A DNA stretch of 64,000 nt from DATFNI01 sp963787205. GTDB lineage: Bacteria; Bacteroidota; Rhodothermia; Balneolales; DATFMH01. The stretch is from positions 514,111-578,110 of the forward strand of contig CAWBCD010000003.1 in assembly GCA_963787205.1 (NCBI GenBank), written 5' to 3'. The notes under the pieces are model-generated. The model saw only the letters and a list, made by a program, of their open reading frames with translations. It was not told the origin of the DNA and did no database searches. The translations under genes were made by a program, and so were the position numbers. The first letter of the stretch is position 1, and each line of letters opens with the position of its first letter. Of this stretch, positions 54,356 through 62,790 are shown one piece after another.

Positions 54356-54931
54356 ATGCGAAAACTAATCCTATCCATTAACGTATCGCTCGATGGCTTT
54401 GCTGATCATACGTTGTTTGATGCGACTGCTGATGACGAGTTACATGATTTTTTCACGGATCAATTCAACACTATAGACATCTGTCTGTTCGGACGTGAAA
54501 CCTACCAGTTAATGGAAAGCTACTGGCCTAACGCACCTCAGGATCCTAATGTCACAAGAGCTATGATCGATTTTGCCCGCAGATACAACGCAATGCCTAA
54601 AATCGTTTTTTCCCGAACTCTTGAGAAAGCCGGGTGGAACAATACAAGATTAGTTAGAGACGATATGGTTGAGGAAGTAATCCGGTTAAAGCAACAACCC
54701 GGAAAGAATTTATCAATTGGTGGAATCAGTGCTGCACAAAACCTCATGGAAAACAATTTGATCGATGAATATGTGCTATTGGTTCATCCTGTTATTGCAG
54801 GTGCTGGAAGAAGGTTGTTTCCCGCGGATGAATCTTTTTCAGGTAACGGCCGGCTGCAGCTTAAGCTGATTGACACAAAAACATTTAAGTCGGGCGTTGT
54901 TATGCTGCACTATGGGTATAAAAAAGAATAA
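54356..54931 (+). CDS. RibD-C/dihydrofolate-reductase-fold protein
   Basis: 191 residues. MRKLILSINVSLDGFADHTLFD, FGRETYQLMESYWP, KIVFSRTLEKAGWNNTRLV, GKNLSIGGISAAQNLMENNLIDEYVLLVHPVIAGAGRRLFP are those of the YyaP/YwjB-type reductase group. A pyrimidine-reductase-like NADPH enzyme with unknown substrate. Its stop is immediately followed by motif P5. This class is another frequent neighbour of YCII and ECF genes. Confidence 0.92.
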   Translation: MRKLILSINVSLDGFADHTLFDATADDELHDFFTDQFNTIDICLFGRETYQLMESYWPNAPQDPNVTRAMIDFARRYNAMPKIVFSRTLEKAGWNNTRLVRDDMVEEVIRLKQQPGKNLSIGGISAAQNLMENNLIDEYVLLVHPVIAGAGRRLFPADESFSGNGRLQLKLIDTKTFKSGVVMLHYGYKKE

Positions 54932-54959
54932 TGTCGATTTTTACCTCTGCAAACGACTA
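54932..54959 (+). promoter_or_regulatory. ECF-type promoter motif P5
   Basis: TGTCGA, 16-base spacer, CGACTATCTATA; 155 bases upstream of the second DoxX gene. Slightly diverged in the -10 part. Confidence 0.6.
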
Positions 54960-55113
54960 TCTATAAAAAATGGTTCAGAGTCCTTGCACGGGGTTCAAGA
55001 GATGACGCCTGAACCAGCGTTGAAAGGACGGCAGGAACTAAATATCCCAAACCAGATGTTCGTAACTCCCTGCTATTTGCCCCTAAAGAATAACACGGAA
55101 AAGAAATATCATT

Positions 55114-55548
55114 ATGAAAAAAAACAACTTACTTGCGCCTCTCCTTAACGGGAAGAGTACCAGGCTCCTGAATATCAGTATGTTATTACTCCGTTGTGCC
55201 ATTGGTATTATTCTCTTTGTCGTTGGTGCCAGCAAGGTATTAGGATGGTTTGGCGGTATGGGTATGGCAAAGACAGTTGTCGTATTTGGCAAAATGGGAT
55301 ATACACCATTTCTCATCTATCTAAGCAGCTATACCGAATTCCTTGGAGGCTTATTTCTTATCCTCGGGCTGTTCACACGTCCCGTTGCTGTTCCTGTCAT
55401 TATCAATATGACGGTAGCAACCATATCCATGTTACCCAAAGGATTCTTCTTTGGCGGAGCCGCGTATCCGTTTTTAGTTCTGATATGTGTCATTATCGTC
55501 TTACTAACGGGTCCGCTCGAATATAGTCTGGATAGTCTGTTCTTTTGA
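55114..55548 (+). CDS. DoxX family membrane protein
   Basis: 144 residues, four helices. LLLRCAIGIILFVVGASKVLGWFGGMGM and YLSSYTEFLGGLFLILGLFTRPVAV are DoxX signatures; PFLVLICVIIVLLTGPLEYSLDSLFF closes it. Possible part of a membrane thiol or oxidative stress response. Behind P5, though the 155-base leader is long. Confidence 0.93.
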   Translation: MKKNNLLAPLLNGKSTRLLNISMLLLRCAIGIILFVVGASKVLGWFGGMGMAKTVVVFGKMGYTPFLIYLSSYTEFLGGLFLILGLFTRPVAVPVIINMTVATISMLPKGFFFGGAAYPFLVLICVIIVLLTGPLEYSLDSLFF

Positions 55549-55646
55549 TCCCGGGTAATAGCTAGGAACAAGGTATGATGATCACGAATCATATTCGGAG
55601 AAACGTACCTGGCTATATTCCTCTTGATTTTCAGATCAACAGGAAT

Positions 55647-55855
55647 AAAAAAAGCGCCCGGAACACATTTGAATATCTTTTCTGTTCGAAATAGATACAC
55701 AACCGGGTTGCGGACTTTTGTTTCAACCCTTATTGATGATCTTGCCGTGGCATTCACATCAACTGTGTTCACCAGTTAATTAGCAAAATTCCGAGTCCTT
55801 TGTCAATAGCGCAAAGCACTTATTTTTAAACAACTTTTCCACAAAGTTATCCACA
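55647..55855. repeat. About 200-bp dispersed repeat, copy 2, with two DnaA-box-like 9-mers
   Basis: Same start and body as 52231-52437. Ends with TTTTCCACA (55835-55843) and TTATCCACA (55847-55855), 12 bases start to start. The rest of 55549-56068 shows no gene. Confidence 0.92.
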
Positions 55856-56068
55856 TGAGCCGATATGGTATAACCAGCCTGTGTTTATCATTGATTTTGC
55901 ACATTTCTCATTCCAACACAGGTCCTGAGTCAGGAACAGAATAATGGGATATATCTATATATTTTTAAAGAAATTACTGTGTATATAACCGTTGACAATT
56001 CTGTTCAGAAGACTCACTTTATTATTTGACCAGTGTCTATCAAACTATGAACTAAAAAGGGAGGATTT

Positions 56069-57001
56069 ATGAGATCTGCAGGTTATTTCATCTTATTCAT
56101 CTCGTTGGTGACTGTCATAGCATCATGCAGTGAGAAGTCAGAAACTAAGAAAACTAAACCTGTTTCTGTTAACCTTTCTGATAAAGCTTCTGTGGACATC
56201 ATTGCACAGGATTTCAAGTTCCAGGTACCCGACACCTTGCCATCCGGATGGGTTTCCATTCGTTTCCATAACAATGGCAAACAAACTCATTTCTTTATGT
56301 TCAACAAGCTGCCTGAAGGAAGGACTTACCAGGATTATCTGAACGAAGTGGCCCCTCCTTTTGGGAACGTATGGACGGCATTAAGAGATAGCGGAATCAG
56401 CAAACAAGAGGCCACAAACAGGTTGATAAACAGCCTGCCCAAATGGTCGGCTGATATACAGACTATCGGCGGCTCCGGCCTTATAGCTCCGGGTGCGACC
56501 AGTACTATCGCCTTAAAACTGATTCCCGGAAATTATGAGATGGAATGTTACGTAAAAACCCCGGAAGGCGTATTTCACGGAGCTCTGGGTATGATCAGTC
56601 ATGTTATTGTATCCGAAGATTCAACGACTCTCAGACCGCCGGACGCCGATATCGACATAACCTTGATCAATCATACGATTAATTATGAGGGAAATATTAC
56701 GGCAGGCGATCATATCGTTGCTGTCCATTTTAAAGATACAGCTCCTTTCGGAATGGGTGATGATGTTCATCTTGTGAAAATGGATAAGACAACAGATATA
56801 GCCAAAGTTGCAGAATGGATGAACTGGATGAACCTGCACGGTCTGGAAGCCCCGGCCCCTGCTGTTTTTTTGGGAGGAGTTCAGGAAATGCCGAAAGGAA
56901 GCACCGAATATTTTAAAGTAGATCTGGAACCCGGCAACTATGCCTGGATATCAGAATCGTACGCCAGTGCTGGTATGTTAAAGCCGTTTACGGTCGAATA
57001 A
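56069..57001 (+). CDS. Hypothetical lipoprotein with two cupredoxin-like domains
   Basis: 310 residues; GGAGGATTT precedes ATG 56069. Signal GYFILFISLVTVIASC with lipobox. Two similar beta-sandwich halves: DIIAQDFKFQVPDTLPSGWVSIRFHNNGKQTHFFMFNKLPEG with a His, ending IPGNYEMECYVKTPEG; and ITLINHTINYEGNITAGDHIVAVHFKD, ending LEPGNYAWISESYASAGM. The pattern is that of cupredoxin-like domains, but a full copper site is not clear. Lies between copies 2 and 3 of the dispersed repeat. Confidence 0.8.
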   Translation: MRSAGYFILFISLVTVIASCSEKSETKKTKPVSVNLSDKASVDIIAQDFKFQVPDTLPSGWVSIRFHNNGKQTHFFMFNKLPEGRTYQDYLNEVAPPFGNVWTALRDSGISKQEATNRLINSLPKWSADIQTIGGSGLIAPGATSTIALKLIPGNYEMECYVKTPEGVFHGALGMISHVIVSEDSTTLRPPDADIDITLINHTINYEGNITAGDHIVAVHFKDTAPFGMGDDVHLVKMDKTTDIAKVAEWMNWMNLHGLEAPAPAVFLGGVQEMPKGSTEYFKVDLEPGNYAWISESYASAGMLKPFTVE

Positions 57002-57059
57002 CCCTTCAGAATGATGTCCCAAATCTTGCGGGTCTAACAGCATTCAAGGTTTGGGACAT

Positions 57060-57268
57060 AAAAAAAGCGCCCGGAACACATTTGAATATCTTTTCTGTTC
57101 GAAATAGATACACAACCGGGTTGCGGACTTTTATTTCAACCCTTATTGATGATCTTGCCTTAACATTCACATCAACTGTGTTCACCAGTCAATTAGCAAA
57201 ATTCCGAGTCCTTTGTCAATAGCGCAAAGCACTTATTTTTAAACAACTTTTCCACAGAATTATCCACA
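57060..57268. repeat. About 200-bp dispersed repeat, copy 3, with two DnaA-box-like 9-mers
   Basis: Nearly identical to copy 2. Ends with TTTTCCACA (57248-57256) and TTATCCACA (57260-57268), again 12 bases apart. Confidence 0.92.
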
Positions 57269-57456
57269 TGAAGCGCATCCTGTGTTATACAAATTGGCGG
57301 CCAATGACATAGCTTCCCATGCTCTGGTGATGCCGGTTATTGTCCCGGGCATTTATTCATGACTATTAGAAAAACCTATTGACATAGGGTTGTCATATCG
57401 TGCGTATAATTTATTCGAAGACACTTCATTAAAACGACAACCAAATTTGACACGCC

Positions 57457-57954
57457 ATGGAAATCATACCATTATTACTAAAAGAGATGAATCAGGAAGC
57501 TCAGACAACCAGAAAATTTCTTAAACGGGTTCCGATTGACAAATTCAGTTGGAAACCCCATGAAAAAAGTATGAGTCTACAAAATCTGGTGGTTCACATT
57601 GCCGAGTTGCCCGGATGGGTTGAGATGGGACTGCAAACCAGTGGGATGGACTTTGCCACAAGTCCGTATCAACCAACACCCGTGAGTAACTCAGAAGAAT
57701 TGCAGGCTCTTTTCGAGGAGTCATATGAGAACGGCAAAACGGCATTGCAGGAAGCATCCGAAAATGATCTGGAAAAGGAATGGACCTTGCGAAATGGAGA
57801 TCAGATCATAAGCGTGATGTCGAAATACGAGGTCATTCGTCATGCATTTTCACAAACAACGCATCACCGGGCGCAGTTGGGAGTTTATCTACGCCTGTTA
57901 GACATACCGATACCGGGCAGTTACGGTCCCAGTGCGGATGAGACCGCATTCTGA
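57457..57954 (+). CDS. DinB family protein
   Basis: 165 residues: KEMNQEAQTTRKFLKRVPIDKFSWKPHEKSMSLQNLVVHIAELPGWVEMGL with the first His, and the paired His motif VIRHAFSQTTHHRAQLGVYLRLL. It ends with IPGSYGPSADE, the usual DinB end. Metal-dependent, possibly thiol-transferase-related. Its own terminator separates it from intI. Confidence 0.95.
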   Translation: MEIIPLLLKEMNQEAQTTRKFLKRVPIDKFSWKPHEKSMSLQNLVVHIAELPGWVEMGLQTSGMDFATSPYQPTPVSNSEELQALFEESYENGKTALQEASENDLEKEWTLRNGDQIISVMSKYEVIRHAFSQTTHHRAQLGVYLRLLDIPIPGSYGPSADETAF

Positions 57955-57958
57955 TTTT

Positions 57959-57996
57959 AGAGCCTGTCAGGACATACCGTCCGGCAGGCTCTTTTA
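57959..57996 (+). terminator. Rho-independent terminator of DinB gene
   Basis: AGAGCCTG / CAGGCTCT stem with an inner CGG/CCG extension, followed by TTTT. Lies between the convergent DinB and intI genes. Confidence 0.8.
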
Positions 57997-57999
57997 CAT

Positions 58000-58962
58000 T
58001 CAGAACATATCTATAGGACTTTTAACGCCCATTCCGCCCTTCTTGATGATATGGGTATAAATCATAGTCGTAGCGACATTTTTATGTCCAAGCAATTCCT
58101 GGACGGTGCGAATGTCATATCCGTTGACGAGTAAATGAGTTGCGAAACTATGTCGAAGTGAATGACATGTAGCTTTTTTGGATATACCGGCAGCGTGAAC
58201 AGCCTTTTTAAAAGCTGTTTGTATACGCACGGTAGAGATGTGATGTCTGTGACGCAATCCGCTCCTGGGATCTTTTGATAATTTTGAAGAAGGAAACATA
58301 TACTGCCAACCAAGCTGTTCATCCTCATCAGGATATTTCTTCGCTAATGCGCCCGGCAACAATGTCTTCCCGAATCCCTTCTTCAAATCGCGTTCATGCA
58401 GGTTTTGAACCCTTTTCAGTTGTCTCTGCAATTCGGGGATGCATCTTTGAGGAAGTAATGTTACCCGGTCCTTCATCCCCTTGCCAGACCGAACCCATAT
58501 TTGCCTGTAATCGAAGTCGACATCCTGAACCCTGATCCTCACACATTCCGATATCCGGAGTCCTGCTCCGTACAGCAGCTCACAAATCAACAACGGCCTT
58601 TTCTCGATGTGCTGAAAAATGCGTACAATTTCTTCCCCCGACAGAACCACTGGAAGTCTTTTCGGTTTCTTTGCCCGAACCAAATCCTCGAAATGCATCT
58701 CTGATTTACCGAGTACTTCTTTATACAAGAACACCAAAGCGGCCACCGCCTGATTCTGGGTAGATGCGGCCACGTTCATACTATTTGCCAGGTAATTCAG
58801 ATATGCTTTTACATCCTCGTCATCTAACATTAGCGGGTGAATGGTGCCATGAAACCGGATGAACCGTTTGATCCATCTGACATAAGCCAGTTCGGTTTTA
58901 TAGCTATAATTTCGCCTTCTGATTTCGGCCCTCACCTGTTCCAGTAATTTCAGCTTTTCCAT
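58000..58962 (-). CDS. intI: Integron integrase IntI (chromosomal type)
   Basis: Tyrosine recombinase that joins attI and attC sites using folded single-strand attC, 320 residues. SAM-like N-terminal domain (RRNYSYKTELAYVRWIKRFIRFHG) and catalytic core: R in LYGAGLRISECVRIRV, HxxR in CHSLRHSFATHLL, H in ELLGHKNVATTMIYTH with nucleophile Tyr. The integron-only extra helix is present at about 190-230 (HERDLKKGFGKTLLPGALAKKYPDE with GWQYMFPSS), which separates IntI from XerC/D. It points away from the cassettes with attI at its 5' side, the classical layout. Intact, so probably functional. Confidence 0.97.
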   Translation of the reverse strand: MEKLKLLEQVRAEIRRRNYSYKTELAYVRWIKRFIRFHGTIHPLMLDDEDVKAYLNYLANSMNVAASTQNQAVAALVFLYKEVLGKSEMHFEDLVRAKKPKRLPVVLSGEEIVRIFQHIEKRPLLICELLYGAGLRISECVRIRVQDVDFDYRQIWVRSGKGMKDRVTLLPQRCIPELQRQLKRVQNLHERDLKKGFGKTLLPGALAKKYPDEDEQLGWQYMFPSSKLSKDPRSGLRHRHHISTVRIQTAFKKAVHAAGISKKATCHSLRHSFATHLLVNGYDIRTVQELLGHKNVATTMIYTHIIKKGGMGVKSPIDMF

Positions 58963-59169
58963 AATTCTGAATGAATAGTTAATCCTCTTTCTAATAAGAA
59001 CAGAAAATGGGCGGGACCTTACAGAATTTTGATATTATCTTAACAGATTATCCAAATGCCATTTAGCATAAAATCACAAAACCCCCAACTCTTTGATTTA
59101 AAGTACGATTTCCCGACCTTATCTAAGGTTACATAAGTAATCAGCTATTTATATATTAGTATGTTAGGC
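58963..59169 (+). other. attI region with recombination point G59163/T59164
   Basis: Spacer upstream of intI ending in the core site GTTAGGC (59163-59169), after which cassette 1 begins. AT-rich, with no gene. A cassette promoter is likely here but no clear -35/-10 pair was identified. Confidence 0.75.
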
Positions 59170-59273
59170 AAGCATTACAGCTCTATGCTGGATACCTCTT
59201 TAGACCTGAATATTATATCTTGATAAGATGATAACGTTTTGTGTATTTTTACAACCATTGAGGTGCACAATAA

Positions 59274-59731
59274 CTGAAACCGATTTGAAACCACTCTGTT
59301 TGCCTACTATTGTAATCTAGCATTATTCCAATAAGTCTGTGGATATCCTCTCTAACCCGGCTACAGATACGGCGAAAATGTCGTTCTCAAAAGTTGTATG
59401 AAGAAGATAAACTCAAGTAACGAGCAAGTAATATTGTATCTATGACAACGAAACTGAATGATGTCACTTATATCTTAATTACTGTAGCCCGCATCAATGC
59501 TTTATGACTTGATCAAAAGAATTAAGGTAATACTGTGATCGCTTTATTCAGATGGGGCTTGTCTAGCGATGTACTTAATCAAATTTACTCGCATCATTTA
59601 AACAAGCGAAATCGAAAACTATCAAATTACACAAATTGGAAGTTGGTGAGTATCATCTCAATTTACCTTACAAATTAACCAGTACGTCATCTGAAACCGA
59701 TACGCTTATAGCTAAATTTTATATACAATAA
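59274..59731 (+). pseudogene. Integron cassette 1: ruined copy of cassette-2 lipoprotein
   Basis: Cassette 1 runs 59164-59858. Its whole length aligns with cassette 2 (start TTAGGC, leader ACGTTTTGT, coding part and same end ATATACAATAA), but single-base insertions, deletions and substitutions appear every 10-20 bases. The ATG is lost (CACAATAACTGAAACC in place of the start) and no frame stays open. It is nonetheless bounded by intact attI core and attC, so it is a complete but dead cassette. Confidence 0.88.
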
Positions 59732-59736
59732 GGTTT

Positions 59737-59864
59737 GCCTAACAAGCGCATTAAGGGGACTAAGCCGGTCGGGCATGAATTCGCATTTTGCTTGTGCTCA
59801 AGGTGTTAACTAAATTAATAATCGTTGCTCGTATCTTAGCCCCTTATGCGCAGGGTCGTTAGGC
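59737..59864 (+). repeat. attC site 1 (128 bp)
   Basis: R'' GCCTAAC (59737-59743) and R' GTTAGGC (59858-59864). Inner arms GCGCATTAAGGGGACTAAG and CTTAGCCCCTTATGCGC pair with two unpaired bases (a T and an A) on one side, the extrahelical bases expected of attC. Confidence 0.95.
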
Positions 59865-59952
59865 AAACATAACCATCTGTACCTTTTTTGACCTGAATAT
59901 TTATCTTGATAAGAGATAACGTTTTGTTATTTTTAAACCAGGAGGTGACAAA

Positions 59953-60387
59953 ATGAAACCGATTAAACCACTCTTCTGCCTACTATTTATTAGTATTATT
60001 CTAATAAGCTGTGAATCCTCTCTAACCCAGCACAGATACGGGGAAAATGTCGTTCTCAAAAGTGAGAAGAAAATATACTCAAGTAACGAGCAAGTAATAT
60101 TGCATCTATACAACGAAACGAATGATGTCTTATATCTTAATTACTGTGGCCCCACATTGCTTTATGAACTTGATCAAAAAAATAAAGGAAACTGGACGCC
60201 TTATTCAGGTGGGGCATGCCTAGCGATGTACTTAATCAAATTTACTCCATCAGTTAAACCAGGCGAAACGAAAACTATCAACTTACACAAATTGGAAGTT
60301 GGTGAGTATCAGCTCAATTTACCTTACAAATTAACCAGTACGTCATCAGAAACCGATACGCTTATAGCTAAATTTTATATACAATAA
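59953..60387 (+). CDS. Integron cassette 2: hypothetical lipoprotein
   Basis: Cassette 59859-60515. 144 residues behind AGGAGGTGAC, a strong ribosome site. SPII signal LFCLLFISIILISC. Beta-rich body (GENVVLKSEKKIYSSNEQVILHLYNETNDVLYLNYCG, VKPGETKTINLHKLEVGEYQLNLPYKL), an Ig-like sandwich reminiscent of BsuPI-type domains; no firm family. Likely a periplasmic or outer-membrane binding protein. Confidence 0.85.
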   Translation: MKPIKPLFCLLFISIILISCESSLTQHRYGENVVLKSEKKIYSSNEQVILHLYNETNDVLYLNYCGPTLLYELDQKNKGNWTPYSGGACLAMYLIKFTPSVKPGETKTINLHKLEVGEYQLNLPYKLTSTSSETDTLIAKFYIQ

Positions 60388-60393
60388 GGGTTT

Positions 60394-60521
60394 GCCTAAC
60401 AAGCGCATTAAGGGGACTAAGCCGGTCGGGCATGAATTCGCATTTTGCTTGTGCTCAAGGTGTTAACTAAATTGATAATCGTTGCTCGTATCTTAGCCCC
60501 TTATGCGCGGGGTCGTTAGGT
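60394..60521 (+). repeat. attC site 2 (128 bp)
   Basis: R'' GCCTAAC (60394-60400); R' GTTAGGT (60515-60521). The changed last base belongs to cassette 3, whose own R'' is ACCTAAC, as the mechanism predicts. Confidence 0.95.
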
Positions 60522-60547
60522 TGCCTTAACTGAAATGAGGTTTTGAA

Positions 60548-61417
60548 ATGAATTATACTTTTGAAGTTGCCATCCCAACTGATGACGGGTATGTAGGTAG
60601 ACAATGCGATAATCACGATTGTAAAAAATACTTTAAGGTATTTCATGAATCGCTGAAAGAGAATATGTATTGCCCTTATTGCTCCCATGAATTTAACAAA
60701 GAGGATTTGCTAACAGATGATCAAGCTAATTATTTAACAGATGTTGCTACTGAAAAAGCAAAAGAATGGGCTGTAAATGAATTGAATAAAATGTTTGGGG
60801 ATATTGCTCAGGGAAGTGACTTCTTGGAGTTTGAAGGGAGCTCTTATAAGGCAAAAGACATTCCGCCAAATTATTCAGAGAAACAAGTTGACAGCGAAAT
60901 TACTTGTACCAAGTGCAACACAAAATTTCAAGTTTATGGGATTTTCGGATACTGTCCAGGTTGTAAATCAGAGAATATTCAAATCTATGATGCTAATTTC
61001 GATATAATCAAAAAAGAATTAGAGCAAAATAAGTCTTCAAATCGAAACCTCAGGCATGCTTACAACGATATAGTTTCCACGTTTCAAATCGTATGCAAAA
61101 AGCAAGCAAATCGAATTACCACTGATAAAGTTAATTTTCAAGACTTGTTTGAAACAAGGAAATTTTTCAAGGATCAACTCAACGTTGATATTCTTTCAAA
61201 TCTTGAACCAAGTGAGGAACTGGCACTAAGGCGCATATTTCAAAAAAGACATGTCTATATCCACGGAGATGGAACCATTGGTGAGAGATATGTGAAGAAA
61301 ATTCCAGAAGACATTAAACTGAAGGGGGAAAAAGCTGAGCTATCATTTGATGAATGGGAAATTGGTATAAATTCTATGAAAGATGTCTTGAATAATCTCA
61401 TTAAACGGGCAACCTAA
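60548..61417 (+). CDS. Integron cassette 3: double zinc-ribbon protein with HEPN-like motif
   Basis: Cassette 60516-61533. 289 residues, cytoplasmic. First zinc ribbon: Cys 20, 25, 42, 45; second: Cys 120, 123, 136, 139 (CTKCNTKF and YCPGC). A helical C-terminal half (about 150-289) contains RHVYIH, an RX4H motif at 234-239, within RRIFQKRHVYIHGDG, similar to HEPN nuclease signatures. It could be an RNA-targeting toxin or defence protein; no antitoxin is encoded in the cassette. The stop codon lies inside attC site 3, as usual for cassettes. No named family recognised. Confidence 0.85.
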   Translation: MNYTFEVAIPTDDGYVGRQCDNHDCKKYFKVFHESLKENMYCPYCSHEFNKEDLLTDDQANYLTDVATEKAKEWAVNELNKMFGDIAQGSDFLEFEGSSYKAKDIPPNYSEKQVDSEITCTKCNTKFQVYGIFGYCPGCKSENIQIYDANFDIIKKELEQNKSSNRNLRHAYNDIVSTFQIVCKKQANRITTDKVNFQDLFETRKFFKDQLNVDILSNLEPSEELALRRIFQKRHVYIHGDGTIGERYVKKIPEDIKLKGEKAELSFDEWEIGINSMKDVLNNLIKRAT

Positions 61418-61539
61418 CAAGCGCATTAAGGGGACTAAGCCGGTCGGGCATGAATCCGCATCTCGCTTCTGCTCAAGGTCTTAGCTACATTAACAATCGT
61501 TGCTCGTATCTTAGCCCCTTATGCGCAGGGTCGTTATGC
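61412..61539 (+). repeat. attC site 3 (128 bp)
   Basis: R'' ACCTAAC (61412-61418) overlapping the cassette-3 stop codon; R' GTTATGC (61533-61539), whose TTATGC belongs to cassette 4. Confidence 0.95.
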
Positions 61540-61711
61540 GGCTTCGAAGCCCATATTTCGCTCTTTGGTCACGCGCCCTTAACATAAATAATTGTCATTC
61601 CAAGTCTTTATTGATAGATTTTGTATTGATATCGTCTGCTTGATAAGTCATAAACTATTTTACTAAGGGTTGCGATTGAAAAGTTATCTTGCCCTTAATT
61701 TGGAGATAATT

Positions 61712-62348
61712 ATGAAACGCTTTCCAATTTATATCATTTTGATTAGTGCAGTCGCTCTTGTTGCGGGTTGTAATTTATTTGGCTCCAAACAATCCACAAA
61801 TCTGTCATCATCTTTTCCCTTAACTCCCGGAAGTTCCTGGACCTATGCCGTGCATGATTCAACCTCTCCTCCAAAACAGGATACGCTCCGGGTGAGTATC
61901 CTGCAAACAGATACCACATCAGGGCAAATTCAGTCCTTATGGAAATTCAAATTTATGAATCATACGGATTCTATTACGGTCATCTCCTCCAGGGGGAACC
62001 CTCCAGTTTGCCTTTCCACAAGGCCTTCATGCAAGTCCCCAGGGCTTTGCGGTTACAAAAATTGTCTTTCCTTTGGAAGTCGGCAAGAAATGGTCGGATG
62101 ATACCAGCAGTTACTCGGTTGTCTCCAAGGATACTGTGTCCTGGAGTGGAGGTACTTTCAATGAAAGTTATCGAATGGTTCAGAAAATCAATGCCCTTGA
62201 GGATAAAGGCACTATTACTTACTGGATTGAACCTGATATTGGCATTGTGAAGGCACATTATAATGAGACTTTTGGTGGTTACCCCCCCAGTGCACCTGTT
62301 TCGTTTTACATTGCAACGTGGACGTTATTGTCTTATAAAATAAACTAA
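61712..62348 (+). CDS. Integron cassette 4: lipoprotein, frameshifted
   Basis: GGAGATAATT precedes ATG 61712; SPII signal MKRFPIYIILISAVALVAGC. The first frame (FPLTPGSSWTYAVHDSTSPP, SLWKFKFMNHTDSITVISS) is followed by a run of five G at about 61993-61997. With one G removed it continues GTLQFAFPQGLHASPQGFAV, LEVGKKWSDDTSSYSVV, ending YKIN-stop at 62348. About 211 residues if repaired. A beta-rich lipoprotein of unknown role. Dead, miscalled or phase-variable at the G run. Confidence 0.75.
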
Positions 62349-62474
62349 ACATAACGTTGGTAAAAGAGAGATAAATAATTGATTAAGTAACTGAAGATGA
62401 AGAACTGAATTTTAAAATAAAGGGTCTACTTTCAAATCAGCGCAATCATATTTTGATCCGAAAATTCGCCCGCC

Positions 62475-62481
62475 GCATAAC
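62475..62481 (+). repeat. attC site 4, left part (R'')
   Basis: GCATAAC matches the TTATGC start of cassette 4. The rest of the site is displaced to 63898 by the IS. Confidence 0.9.
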
Positions 62482-62494
62482 ACCTTAAAAAAGG

Positions 62495-62790
62495 ATAATG
62501 TCAAGAGAGCAGTCCTCACCTGTCTTCCTGCAGGGATGCCCGCAGGAGAAGAATTTCAGTTGTTTCATCAGTCACCGTTTCTTTGCTCCTGAACTGGCAA
62601 CCGGTATGTGATCTTCGTGCGGATTACCTACTGGCAACCAAACACCTTAACGGGCTCCTTTCCCATCCATTGACAGGAACCGTCTCCTACTCGGAGACTA
62701 TCCCAGATCTATAACCGGCGCTCAGCCTATTCCCCAATCAATACGCACGGGCTTGAAAGCCCTGTTATGCAAACGGGTTTATAGGCTGAG
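62495..62790 (-). ncRNA. Candidate bridge/seek RNA of the IS element
   Basis: Non-coding 3' region of the element. A perfect 10-bp stem (CTCAGCCTAT 62721-62730 / ATAGGCTGAG 62781-62790) encloses a loop with hairpin GGGCTTGAAAGCCC (62749-62762) and GTTATGC (62764-62770), the complement of the target half GCATAAC. Outside it AACACCTTAA (62641-62650) equals the left element junction (62479-62488) and CTTTCC (62658-62663) is the complement of GGAAAG at the right end. Fits paired target and donor guides. Exact RNA ends unknown. Confidence 0.5.

Noticed and set aside
52231..57268. Chromosomal origin of replication
   Set aside because: Only two DnaA-box-like words per copy, no dnaA/dnaN or parAB genes, and the element is repeated three times.
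57381..57413. Sigma-70 promoter TTGACA...TATAAT before the DinB gene
   Set aside because: The spacer is 20 bases, too long for a confident call.
58000..58962. XerC/XerD housekeeping recombinase
   Set aside because: The extra integron-specific helix and adjacent attI/attC array identify IntI.
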